From positions 1 to 64,000 of the forward strand of contig NZ_JAAAMV010000001.1 in the NCBI RefSeq assembly GCF_009909185.1: a stretch of 64,000 nucleotides of DNA. Reading direction: 5' to 3'. Positions 18,914 to 27,706 of this stretch are shown here, piece by piece. A model generated the notes under the pieces. That model searched no databases, was not told the DNA's origin, and saw nothing but the letters and a program-made list of their open reading frames with translations. Position 1 is the stretch's first letter, and the number at the start of each line of letters is the position of its first letter. This DNA comes from Paenibacillus glycinis (GTDB lineage: Bacteria; Bacillota; Bacilli; Paenibacillales; Paenibacillaceae). Made by a program: the position numbers and the translations under genes.

Positions 18914-20929
18914 TTACGGGCGCTCCCTGCGATAAAACATCCTGCTCTGCCAGCTCCCGATGCGATCCAGCGTAAGGATGGTCTCGCCTTTGCTTTGCCG
19001 ATAAGCGTCGTCCGGCACCACGCGGCTGCTGCCGTCGGCCATCAGCTCGCAGACGGTTCCGATGTCCGCCGCTGCCCGCAGCTTGACCTCGATCGCGCTC
19101 GCATCGTCGAACGACCCGTTCACTAACAGGACGAACCAGGCGCTGCCGTCCTCCGCTTCTTTGAAGAACGGCATCACCTTGCAGGCGCGGTCGATGACAA
19201 CGGGAAGACGCCCGTAGCTCAGCCAATCCGAGATTCGCAGCAATTGCGTTCTTTTGACCCCGGAGTGGATATGCTGCCAAGGGATGTAGCCTTGAACGGC
19301 AACCCGGCCGCCCAGCGTATTCTCGTATACCGAGGAGACCGGACCTAGATCCGCATTGCCGAAGCTTACCAGCCGGCTAAGCACGCGCACATCCTCGCGA
19401 AGCGGGGTCAAGGCGTAGCACAACCCTTTCGACATCGAATTGCGCGCGTCTCTCTCCTCGCCCTGGTGGCCATCGTTCAGCGGATCGTCCGTCAAACGTT
19501 CCAGTACCCCGTTGTCATAGATGCGGTCAACCGCTACTCCGCAATAAGCGCCCAAGCCGCGTTCGGTTAAAATCTCCAACGCGCGACCGTCCAGCAATAC
19601 CCCTCGGCTTAACATCGCGACCAGCTCTTCCGTCGCGTACGCTTCCGGCATGTTCCCCCAGAGTACGACTCCGCATGCGGTGGCCTGATTCATGGCCAGC
19701 GGAATGCCAATCTCGCTCAGCACGTAAGGCTTCGGGGAATTGTCTACCGCGATGCTGTCGAACCAGTTGCCGTTCTCGACGTTTCTTTTGGCTTCATAGG
19801 CGGCAGGCAAGGCGGGGTAAAGCCCCGCCGTTCTATACGCCCCGGCAATGCGCTCCATCTCGGCCCATAACGGTCTGCTCGCTCGAATGCCGCGCATCAG
19901 CTCGCGATATTCATCCAGCGATCCCTTCTCTCCCTTCAGCGCGTCGAATGCCACGCCGTTCGAACCGGCCATGATCGCGGCCGTGCATTCCAAGAGCGTG
20001 ATATGCACGGATTTGGCCAGCCGTTGGAAAGGGAAATTTTCCAGCTCGTACTGGATATCCCGGACGGATTCCGGGTAGATTCCGATTTGACGATTCGTCT
20101 CGTGGATTTTGCGAACGAAGCCGAACGGCTTGCCGTCTTCGAAGAAACCGCCGCCCGGCCGGGCCTTCACGGCTTTCAACGCGTGAAACCATTTCGCGTA
20201 ATCCGCGCCGGAATACGTGGAGATGCCGAGACTTACCGTCATCAGGCCCAGCTCGATCGATGCATCCACGCCATGAACGGCTTCCGCGATATGCGCAAGC
20301 AAGCGTTCGATCGTCGCTATGTTCTGCGCGACCCACCGCTCCCGGTGGATTCCGCCTTCGCTCGCGTTCAGCTCGCTCACCAGCTGCTCTCTCGAGAAGT
20401 CGGATGCGCAGCTGCGATTATAGATTCGCAGGCATTCCGGACAGAAGCAAGCATAGTCGACGCCCAAAGCGAACATCCGAACGTCGTCGTCGACCCAGAT
20501 GAAATCCGGCTTCGTCTGCGCGGCAAGCCTATATTTGTCGGCAATATAAGCGCGAAACTCGGCGGAGTTCGGACAGAAGCTGCTCGTGGACGCCGCCCCG
20601 TCCGGCCCCACGGCTCCCTGATAAGGCAGCGCCGGCAACCAGTCCCACGCTTCCGGAAAATGGCCGAGCGTGGCAAGCATGTTCACGCCGACGTTCCGGA
20701 AGCCGGCCGCGCGCAAACGCGCGATCCGATCCTCGATGATGGCGCATCTGGCACTAAATTCATCTAACGGATAGTAACCTTGATGCCAATACTCCGAAAA
20801 TATCGCGAGCTCGTCGATACAGTCCTTATAGTCCGTTAGGAAGGCCAGGAGCTGCCGAAATTGCTCCTCCTCCTCGTAGCGGTTCACGACGATCCGAAAA
20901 GAAAGCTTCAACTCGCCCGATCTGCCCAT
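18914..20929 (-). CDS. Uncharacterised barrel protein with GH42-like Cys motif (putative glycoside hydrolase)
   Basis: A 671-residue cytosolic protein, last gene of the locus. The first 400 residues look like a TIM barrel. The notable block is DFIWVDDDVRMF, nine residues, then CFCPECLRIYNRS at about 150-175. This resembles the GH42 beta-galactosidase segment in which an acid/base Glu (NEYG) is followed by a zinc-binding CxCxxC and an aromatic residue. Here the expected Asn-Glu is replaced by Asp-Asp. The C-terminal part (about 430-660) resembles the A-type amidotransferase-like and beta domains that follow such barrels. The protein encoded at 58196-59800 has the same DDD(V/L)R...C(F/Y)CxxC block. 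The substrate is unknown. The start follows GAGGGAGAGG. Confidence 0.6.
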   Translation of the reverse strand: MGRSGELKLSFRIVVNRYEEEEQFRQLLAFLTDYKDCIDELAIFSEYWHQGYYPLDEFSARCAIIEDRIARLRAAGFRNVGVNMLATLGHFPEAWDWLPALPYQGAVGPDGAASTSSFCPNSAEFRAYIADKYRLAAQTKPDFIWVDDDVRMFALGVDYACFCPECLRIYNRSCASDFSREQLVSELNASEGGIHRERWVAQNIATIERLLAHIAEAVHGVDASIELGLMTVSLGISTYSGADYAKWFHALKAVKARPGGGFFEDGKPFGFVRKIHETNRQIGIYPESVRDIQYELENFPFQRLAKSVHITLLECTAAIMAGSNGVAFDALKGEKGSLDEYRELMRGIRASRPLWAEMERIAGAYRTAGLYPALPAAYEAKRNVENGNWFDSIAVDNSPKPYVLSEIGIPLAMNQATACGVVLWGNMPEAYATEELVAMLSRGVLLDGRALEILTERGLGAYCGVAVDRIYDNGVLERLTDDPLNDGHQGEERDARNSMSKGLCYALTPLREDVRVLSRLVSFGNADLGPVSSVYENTLGGRVAVQGYIPWQHIHSGVKRTQLLRISDWLSYGRLPVVIDRACKVMPFFKEAEDGSAWFVLLVNGSFDDASAIEVKLRAAADIGTVCELMADGSSRVVPDDAYRQSKGETILTLDRIGSWQSRMFYRRERP

Positions 20930-21020
20930 CGCTTGCCTCTCCCTCTATGGTCAAAATGACAGCCCCATGAACGCAAAAGCCCGAATCGGCGCTGCTTAAG
21001 ATCGAAAATCCATGCGTCTA

Positions 21021-22148
21021 TCATGGCGTGAGCGGTATCAGCTTGCCCTCGCCCGGGTCCAACCGAATCGTCAATCTTCGATTGTCCTCGAACACGACGA
21101 CCGATTCGGCCGGTCGCGCATAATCGCGGTTCACCACGAATAATGAATGAGGCCGATTGCCGCTGGCGAAACAACCCGCGATAACCGGATCTCCCTCCAG
21201 GTCCGTCACGGGACCGAAGGATCGGCCTGCATGCTCGACGCCGGGCAGCGCGTCCCCGGATACGAGCAGCCCGACGGACTGCAGCGACTGCAGCATCGGA
21301 CCAACGGAAGCCACTTCGCGATTCACGATTTGAACGTTCCGATAGGTCGAGGTCTTGGAACCGTCCATCCGGATCAGCGCCTCCCCGTAAGTTTCTCCGT
21401 TCGCGGGTTCCGGCGTCCAATAGGTAAAGTACTGAATCCCTTTCGCGCCGAACGCGAGACTGACATTGACTTGCCAACGGATCTCCGCCTCGTTCGGTTC
21501 CCGGTACGTGCCGTTGAAGCCGATCGCTTGGATGAACAGCCAGAACGGCACTTGGTGCAAGCGGCATGCTTCGCGGATCGTCCACAAGTTCGCGTAATAC
21601 GTCGCCTTCACCGAACCGTCCATCCGCAAAGGATAGTAGTCGTACGATAACACCTTCGGCTTGAACGTCCGCAGGAACATTTCCACGTGGTCCGCGTACG
21701 CGTCCGTTCCCAATTGCTGGGCGGACGCATAGTCAGGCAGCAAATTCACGTAGGCCAGTCCGCCCGGTACATGCGATTCGTAGGTTCGGGCAAGCGCTGC
21801 CAAGCGGTCGAATTGGTCGGTGCCCGGCTCGTCGTAGAACAAATGTCCCATATAGGCGGGATGGGAGGAGAATGGGGATACCAGCGGCTCCAGGACCGAC
21901 AATTCGGTCACATCCAAATTTTTCACGAGCGGATCGCTGACGATATACTTCAACCCGTTTGCCAGCGAGCAATCCAAAGCATGGATCACCGCCTCCTCGC
22001 CGTGTTCGATTTCCCTGAATCCGATCACGAACGTAAAACCGGCATCGCGAATATCCTTGTAGCTTTCGACGGAAACCTCATGAGCCGGTGGCGGTACCCA
22101 AAGGCCGATCGGAAACGGCCGCAAACCGGCGGATATGGAATCGTTCAT
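21021..22148 (-). CDS. Putative glycoside hydrolase-like TIM-barrel protein
   Basis: A 375-residue cytosolic protein with no family I can name with certainty. It opens RPFPIGLWVPPPAHEVSVESY, a common beta1 start in GH-like barrels, and has LFYDEPGTDQF at about 105-115, a typical acid/base Glu position, then VLSYDYYPL and QYFTYWTPEPA on later strands. A small C-terminal beta domain (about 290-375) ends with FVVNRDYARPAESVVVFED. The ATG at 22148 overlaps the SGNH esterase stop (ATGA) and has GGAGG upstream, which rejects a longer reading from 22250. Co-translated with the esterase. Confidence 0.55.
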   Translation of the reverse strand: MNDSISAGLRPFPIGLWVPPPAHEVSVESYKDIRDAGFTFVIGFREIEHGEEAVIHALDCSLANGLKYIVSDPLVKNLDVTELSVLEPLVSPFSSHPAYMGHLFYDEPGTDQFDRLAALARTYESHVPGGLAYVNLLPDYASAQQLGTDAYADHVEMFLRTFKPKVLSYDYYPLRMDGSVKATYYANLWTIREACRLHQVPFWLFIQAIGFNGTYREPNEAEIRWQVNVSLAFGAKGIQYFTYWTPEPANGETYGEALIRMDGSKTSTYRNVQIVNREVASVGPMLQSLQSVGLLVSGDALPGVEHAGRSFGPVTDLEGDPVIAGCFASGNRPHSLFVVNRDYARPAESVVVFEDNRRLTIRLDPGEGKLIPLTP

Positions 22149-23209
22149 TGCTTGCTTCCTCCATTCAATATCGTTTGCAAAATCGGCGTCAAGCGGTCCG
22201 CGATGCTCATAAAGCCGAGATCGGTCGGATGAACGCCGTCTACCGTGCATTCGTTCCAGAGATCACCGGTCAAATCGGCGCCATCGTAGAATGCGATATA
22301 TCGATCGCCAAGACCGCGAAGCCGCTCGACCAGCTCCCGCTGATAATCCCGTCTCGCGATCCTGTCCTGCCTGGATGTCGTCAGCACGTGTTCGTATCCG
22401 TACGGAATCCGCGACAGGACGAGGATCGGCACCTCGGCATGCCGGCTTCGCAATATGCGCAGAAACTCGGGCATCGTGCGAATCAGATGATCGATATGCG
22501 GATTATTCGCGTCATAATCGATCACGAAGCAGCCCGGGTCGTCGATCTCGCTCATGAACGTCGCGATTTCCGGATCGCCCTGACCGTTGCCCGAGAAACC
22601 CAGATTGATAAATTCCCTGTCGAATCTGCGGCTCAGCATGTTCGTATACGACATGCCCGGCCGCGACGCGCAGCCTCCCTGCGTAATCGAAGTTCCGTAC
22701 AGCACGACTTTGCGATCCGACGCATAGGCCGGATAATCAAGCAAGCAAGCCTCCGAATCCACCCCGATCCGAACTTCATGGACGCCCTGGAACAACGGGA
22801 AATTCAAGGTGACGGCGCGCATCTCCGGTTCCAGTCCTTCGAAGAACGCGTACTCGTAATGATCGGCATCGTGCGGGAATCTCGTCGTTCCGAAATACTG
22901 CTGCTCCCCGGGTCCTCCCAGATAACAGTCGAATCCGTTCACGGCCGTCGCGGGGATATGCTCCGCGGCGTTCGGCGCGAACAGCTTGACCCGAATCGCG
23001 AGCTTCGTCGCGTTCGTGCGGAAACGAATTTGTCCGCCGGACGTGTGATACGCCAACTCGTCCAAGATTTCCCGTATGGCGCCTGGCGCCGTGACCGGCA
23101 GCCGGCGATACTTGCGCTCCTTCGCCCACCAAGCGAAGCCGGCGATCTGAAAGGGAGCTTCGTCGGGCGAGAGCCACTTCAACTCATCGTTGGGCGCGGT
23201 TCGTTCCAT
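22145..23209 (-). CDS. SGNH/GDSL esterase with GxDLY-type N-terminal domain
   Basis: A 354-residue carbohydrate-esterase-like protein. The N-terminal jelly-roll domain (about 10-165) carries NGFDCYLGG, a variant of the GxDLY signature. The catalytic domain (about 168-350) has block I VLYGTSITQGGCASRPG (nucleophile Ser), INLGFSGNGQGD (Gly and Asn of the oxyanion hole), and TVDGVHPTDLG (catalytic Asp and His). It most likely removes acetyl or other acyl groups from oligosaccharides. There is no signal peptide, so it acts in the cytosol. The ATG at 23209 has GGAGG 11 nt upstream and overlaps the GH78 gene by 26 bp; the next gene starts in its stop codon. Confidence 0.82.
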   Translation of the reverse strand: MERTAPNDELKWLSPDEAPFQIAGFAWWAKERKYRRLPVTAPGAIREILDELAYHTSGGQIRFRTNATKLAIRVKLFAPNAAEHIPATAVNGFDCYLGGPGEQQYFGTTRFPHDADHYEYAFFEGLEPEMRAVTLNFPLFQGVHEVRIGVDSEACLLDYPAYASDRKVVLYGTSITQGGCASRPGMSYTNMLSRRFDREFINLGFSGNGQGDPEIATFMSEIDDPGCFVIDYDANNPHIDHLIRTMPEFLRILRSRHAEVPILVLSRIPYGYEHVLTTSRQDRIARRDYQRELVERLRGLGDRYIAFYDGADLTGDLWNECTVDGVHPTDLGFMSIADRLTPILQTILNGGSKQ

Positions 23210-25913
23210 CGTTAGCGCTTCCTCCATTCGGCGATTTTGACGATTTGAACCGGGTCCGGAAACGGTATTCGCCGGACCCTGCTTGAAAGACGCGCCTGTT
23301 GCCGATAATCCCGAGATCGATAACGGACGCGCCCGTCCCGTCAGTCGCCCCGCCCGGTATCGGTTGCCCGCTTTCATACACGGGCTCGCCGTCCGCGTAC
23401 GGGATATAGATGTCGGCTATCGTATTCGGCGGGATCGTCACCTGCATGTCGGCGATATCGTCCTCGATCGACCACCGGCTCCGGATCGTCCCGTAGCTGC
23501 ATTCATAGCGGCAATCCACGAACGAGAGCCTCTCGTTCATGATGGGACGAATCTGTATATGCTTGAACCCCGGGGTATCGGGATGCCTGTCGATCCCGCC
23601 CATGTAACGATACATCCATTCCCCCACGGCGCCGAGCGCGTAATGGTTGAAGGAGTTCATGCCGGGATTCTGGAACCCTTTCTCCTCGGTCCAACCGTCC
23701 CATCGCTCCCAGATCGTCGTCGCCCCGTTGCGAACGGAATAGAGCCAGGAAGGATACGTGTCCTGCAGCAGCAGGCGGTAAGCCGCGTCCTCGTAGCCAG
23801 CTTCGCATAATACCGGCAGCAAGTATTTGATGCCATGGATCCCCGTCGTGATATGCCAGCCGCGCCGCTCGATATCCGCGACCAGATGGGCGGCGGCTTG
23901 ACGCCTCGTCTCTTCGGGCAGCAAGTCCATGAATAACGCCATCGCGTAACCGGTCTGCGTCTCGCCCGCGATTCGGCCGTCCTCGGCGACGAACGCTTCG
24001 TTATACCGGGCACGAATGCGTTCGAATAACGCGCCGTACGAAGCAGCTTGCTCCGTTCTCCCTACCGCCTCCGACATGTCCGCCATGAGCTTGGCGCAAT
24101 AGGCGAAGTAAGCGGTCGCGAACGCGTCCATCGGCGTGTTCGCGTTCAGCGACAGCCAGTCTCCGTAATACTGGGTATCCGTGCGCAGCAGGCCCGGATT
24201 CATCTTGACCAGATAAGCCATCCAGGCGGCCATCGCGTCATAATGGTCTTCGATGAGCTTCCGATCCTCATAAACGACGTACATCGTCCACGGGATGATA
24301 ACGCCCGCGTCGGCCCAGCCCGCGGAGGCGACGAACGTGCTCCAATCCGAGAAGCCTTTGAGAAACGGGGCCGTGTCCGTGAAAGCGCCCGTTTTCCGCT
24401 GCGCGTCCGCGATATCGGTCATGTACTTCGCGAAGAAACCGGCGGCGTCCATGTTATACGTCGCCGTGCGGGAGAAGATCTGCGCGTCCCCGGTCCACCC
24501 CATCCGCTCGTCCCGCTGCGGACAGTCCGTCGGGACGCTGATAAAGTTCGCGCGCTGCGTCCATAGGATGTTGCCGAACAATCGATTGACGCCCGCATCG
24601 GACGTGACGAGCCCGCCTGTCGGCTTCATCGCGTTGTGGATGACGCGTCCCGTGATTTCGATCACGTTCACGTCCGCGGATGCGGCGATCTCCACGTACC
24701 TGAAGCCGTGAAACGTAAACTTGGGCTCGTATCGTTCTTCTCCCTCGCCTTTGAGGATGTAAGTATCCGTCTGTTTCGCCGTTCGCAGGTTATCGGTGTA
24801 GATCGAGCCGTCCGGGTTCAACACTTCCGCGTAGCGCAATGTAACCGTCGAGCCCCGTTCGCCCGTCAATCGGATGCGTACCCAACCGACCATATTCTGG
24901 CCGAGGTCGACGAGCTGCGCGCCGGACGCAAGCGTCTGCTTTGCAATCGGCTCCTTTTCTTCCATGACCCGGATCGGCGGGCTGATCTGCGCATGAATCC
25001 ATCCTTTGAAATCCCCGAATGCATGAGGGCTGCGCCAGGCCGAATCATCGAAGCCCGCTTCGTTCCAACCGCCGTGCTCCAACCTGGCGTCGTAGCGCTC
25101 TCCCATCAGAAAGTCCGAGCACAGAATCGGTCCCTTGCTCTCTTTCCACGAGGCATCCGAGACGATGGTCTCCTCCGTGCCGTCTTCGTAACGGATATTC
25201 AGCTGCAGCATGAAACGAAGCGCCTCGCCGTACAGGTTCTTCCCGTACCAGGCGATGTGGCCGCTGTACCATCCCTCTCCGAGAATGCTTCCGACGGCGT
25301 TCGAGCCCTCGCGAAGCAATGCGGTGACGTCATACGTCCGGTAATGAACCCGCGTATGGTAATCGGTCCATTCCGGAGCGAAATAGTCCTCGCCGACGCG
25401 GCTGCCGTTGAGGCTGATCTCGATCGCGCCGAAGGCGGTCGCATGGATCGTCGCGCTGCGGACCGGTCGGCCGATCGCGAACGATTTACGGAAGAAGCCG
25501 GCTTCCCGGCTTCCTTCGACGGGCGCGAAAACCTCGCCGATCCAATTCGCCTTCCAATCGCTCCGGCTCAGGAGTCCCATGGACCATTCGCCGATGTCGC
25601 TCCACTCGGACGGATTCCCTCCCGCGTCCCATACGCGGACCTTCCAATAATAGCGCTCGTTGGACAATAGAGGCGTCCCGTCATAATTAACGAATACCGA
25701 CTGATCCGAGTTCACTTTCCCCGAATCCCAGACGAATCCGGATTCATCGAGGAGCTGCCGTTTGTCCGCGGAGACGAGGATGCGGTATGCGGATTGGAGA
25801 AAGCCCCTTGCCTTGGTCTCGGTCATCCAACTCAATCTTGGCCGCGGCGAATCGATGCCAAGCGGGTTGACTAAATATTCCGTTTTGAGATGCGTCGGGA
25901 TGATGCTGTGCAT
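23184..25913 (-). CDS. Alpha-L-rhamnosidase, GH78 (first copy)
   Basis: A 909-residue GH78 enzyme, hydrolysing terminal alpha-L-rhamnosyl bonds. It has N-terminal beta domains (about 10-400: NPLGIDSPRPRLSW, YYWKVRVWD, WIGEVFAP), then the (alpha/alpha)6 barrel. The general-acid segment is DCPQRDERMGWTGDAQ at about 455-470 and the base segment is TTIWERWDGW at about 730-740. A C-terminal beta domain follows FNHYALGAVGEWMYRYM. No signal peptide is seen, consistent with intracellular hydrolysis of imported oligosaccharides. The start follows GGAGG. It is in the third unit of the locus between two SGNH genes, suggesting deacylation followed by removal of rhamnose. Confidence 0.93.
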   Translation of the reverse strand: MHSIIPTHLKTEYLVNPLGIDSPRPRLSWMTETKARGFLQSAYRILVSADKRQLLDESGFVWDSGKVNSDQSVFVNYDGTPLLSNERYYWKVRVWDAGGNPSEWSDIGEWSMGLLSRSDWKANWIGEVFAPVEGSREAGFFRKSFAIGRPVRSATIHATAFGAIEISLNGSRVGEDYFAPEWTDYHTRVHYRTYDVTALLREGSNAVGSILGEGWYSGHIAWYGKNLYGEALRFMLQLNIRYEDGTEETIVSDASWKESKGPILCSDFLMGERYDARLEHGGWNEAGFDDSAWRSPHAFGDFKGWIHAQISPPIRVMEEKEPIAKQTLASGAQLVDLGQNMVGWVRIRLTGERGSTVTLRYAEVLNPDGSIYTDNLRTAKQTDTYILKGEGEERYEPKFTFHGFRYVEIAASADVNVIEITGRVIHNAMKPTGGLVTSDAGVNRLFGNILWTQRANFISVPTDCPQRDERMGWTGDAQIFSRTATYNMDAAGFFAKYMTDIADAQRKTGAFTDTAPFLKGFSDWSTFVASAGWADAGVIIPWTMYVVYEDRKLIEDHYDAMAAWMAYLVKMNPGLLRTDTQYYGDWLSLNANTPMDAFATAYFAYCAKLMADMSEAVGRTEQAASYGALFERIRARYNEAFVAEDGRIAGETQTGYAMALFMDLLPEETRRQAAAHLVADIERRGWHITTGIHGIKYLLPVLCEAGYEDAAYRLLLQDTYPSWLYSVRNGATTIWERWDGWTEEKGFQNPGMNSFNHYALGAVGEWMYRYMGGIDRHPDTPGFKHIQIRPIMNERLSFVDCRYECSYGTIRSRWSIEDDIADMQVTIPPNTIADIYIPYADGEPVYESGQPIPGGATDGTGASVIDLGIIGNRRVFQAGSGEYRFRTRFKSSKSPNGGSANDGTNRAQR

Positions 25914-25937
25914 GTTAACGCCTCCGATTTGTCGACT

Positions 25938-27605
25938 TCATTCGTTCTCCAGGATTTTCAATATGGCCTTGCCGAGCACGCGATCGAACGGCCCCCAATT
26001 CTGGTCGACTAGCCCGTAAGGATGGTTCACCATGTTGCCTTTGAGCTCCGTGAGGAAATACTTCCCGAACAAATGAAGCTGGCTGAAATAGGCGTAAGCG
26101 CCGACAAAGGCCATTCCATATTCGGCGGCCAGGCTGCGATACAGCTCATGATACTTCCGAAAGCTGCTTGAAGAGCCGTTTCCGGAGAAGAGCGGGTTGG
26201 CTCCGTTATTCGTCAGGAGGATGCAAGGAATGCCGGCAGCTTGGATGTTTTGCAAAATATCGCGGGCGGCCCGCTCGGTCTCCTCCGGATCGCCGAAGCA
26301 GACATCGTTGATAAAATACTCCATCACGATCAAGTCGGGCGCGACGCGCAGTACTTCCTCGCGGAAACGATGCCGGCCATGGCGCATCTCCTCCCCGCCG
26401 TACGCAATGATCGAGGTCGAGATGGCGGTTTGCGGATAGGCCTGCCTGAGTTCCCTGACGACTTGAGCGGGCCACAATCCGGCACGCGCGTTGCTGGCGC
26501 CGAAGAACGCGACGCGCACCGGATGTCCGGAAGCGGCCTTATGCCTGAACCCGTCCAGATGACCGGGCTGCTCCAAGGGAATGAAGGCCAGCGGATCGCT
26601 GCCGTTAAGCGCCTGTCTTCGATCGAATATCATGTCCGGGTAAGCTGTAACGCGGTATTCGCCAGACAAGTCAAGCTTGGCATCCGACTCCATTGGCGAG
26701 AAATCCAGCTCCAACCCCCAGCTTACCGGATATCGGTAGGCGGACTGCGCGAGCAAGGGCAGCTTCCGATCGGGCGGCAGCGGCTTCTGTTCCGTCCATC
26801 GCAAATTATCCATCGTCAAGGATTCCGCCGTGCCGTAATCCTCGCCCGTAGCGCCGATCCTGACCCGGTATCGTTCCTCGGCATCGCTAGCCGCGGCCGT
26901 AACCTCGACCACGTAGGTACGTTCCGCCATGTCTTCGTATCGTCCCTTCAGAACCGGCAGCGATCTCTTCGACCGCGAAGAAGGAGGCGAGCTGCTCGCG
27001 GCGATCACGCTGCCTCCGCCGTAGATGCAGGTCTGTCCCCAGCCCGTGAAAATATGGGCCAAGACGAATCCCGCATGAACCGGCGGCGGCTCGGGCAGCA
27101 GCAGCTCGCGCGACTCCGGCGCGGCGCTTGCGCCTTCGACGACTTGGATCGTGCCGTCCTCGCGCAGAACGACGGCATCGTATCTGCATAACCATGCCTC
27201 GTAATCGATGGAAAGCTCTTGCTCCGCGGCGATCTCCCCTTGCGGATGGCGCTTAATGGTGCCCCAATAGCTGTCTTCGGTATAATCGACTTCCGAAACG
27301 TAACGCTTTTCCCGGTCTCGGGAAAACACCTGCAGCGATCCGGGAACCATGCGTTGATAAGGCATTCCGGCCGAGCCGCGCAGGCTCTCGCCGTTCCAGC
27401 CGCTCGGGGAAGCGGTCCCTTCGCCTTGAATGCGATAGATTTGCTTGTCATACCGCCTCTGCCCGCCCTCGCGAATACGAACCGAGACCGTCTGGGCAAG
27501 CTCGATAAGCCGATCGCCCGTATCGATTATTCCCGGCTCGACGATGACGTTCATGGAAGCCGGCCTCGTAGGCACGACCGCAAGGCCCGAATAGTTAATG
27601 CTCAT
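25938..27605 (-). CDS. SGNH hydrolase-like protein with uncharacterised N-terminal half
   Basis: A 555-residue protein. The C-terminal 210 residues look like an SGNH hydrolase: block I VAFFGASNARAGLW (Ser at about 350), IIAYGGEEMRHG, MEYFINDVCFGD (block III ND), and MVNHPYGLVDQNWGPFD near the end, where the His of the triad probably lies. The N-terminal 340 residues match nothing I know. They open with a region of short beta strands, PASMNVIVEPGIIDTGDRL, of a kind often seen at the start of phage tail-fibre and appendage proteins. Beta-rich stretches continue to about 320. No signal peptide. The start follows GGAGGAG. It is first gene after an internal terminator and before GH78. Confidence 0.6.
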   Translation of the reverse strand: MSINYSGLAVVPTRPASMNVIVEPGIIDTGDRLIELAQTVSVRIREGGQRRYDKQIYRIQGEGTASPSGWNGESLRGSAGMPYQRMVPGSLQVFSRDREKRYVSEVDYTEDSYWGTIKRHPQGEIAAEQELSIDYEAWLCRYDAVVLREDGTIQVVEGASAAPESRELLLPEPPPVHAGFVLAHIFTGWGQTCIYGGGSVIAASSSPPSSRSKRSLPVLKGRYEDMAERTYVVEVTAAASDAEERYRVRIGATGEDYGTAESLTMDNLRWTEQKPLPPDRKLPLLAQSAYRYPVSWGLELDFSPMESDAKLDLSGEYRVTAYPDMIFDRRQALNGSDPLAFIPLEQPGHLDGFRHKAASGHPVRVAFFGASNARAGLWPAQVVRELRQAYPQTAISTSIIAYGGEEMRHGRHRFREEVLRVAPDLIVMEYFINDVCFGDPEETERAARDILQNIQAAGIPCILLTNNGANPLFSGNGSSSSFRKYHELYRSLAAEYGMAFVGAYAYFSQLHLFGKYFLTELKGNMVNHPYGLVDQNWGPFDRVLGKAILKILENE

Positions 27606-27626
27606 GGCTGTCTCCTCCCGCTAAGT

Positions 27627-27657
27627 AAAAAGGGACCCCCTAAGGCAGTCCCTTTTT
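27627..27657 (-). terminator. Internal terminator after the solute-binding protein gene
   Basis: Perfect 10-bp arms (AAAAAGGGAC 27627-27636 and GTCCCTTTTT 27648-27657). On the minus strand the hairpin ends in TTTTT. It lies 50 bp after the stop of the binding-protein gene and probably reduces transcription into the downstream hydrolase genes. Its core GGGACTGCCT recurs in the leader of the GH36 gene. Confidence 0.8.
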
Positions 27658-27706
27658 GCTGCATCCATCCCCGATGACCAGGGTTGAAGCGACGCTGCGT
27701 CCATTC

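Noticed and set aside
22149-22250. Upstream extension of the 375-residue barrel protein
   Set aside because: The overlap with the SGNH esterase end and the GGAGG before ATG 22148 show the internal start is used.
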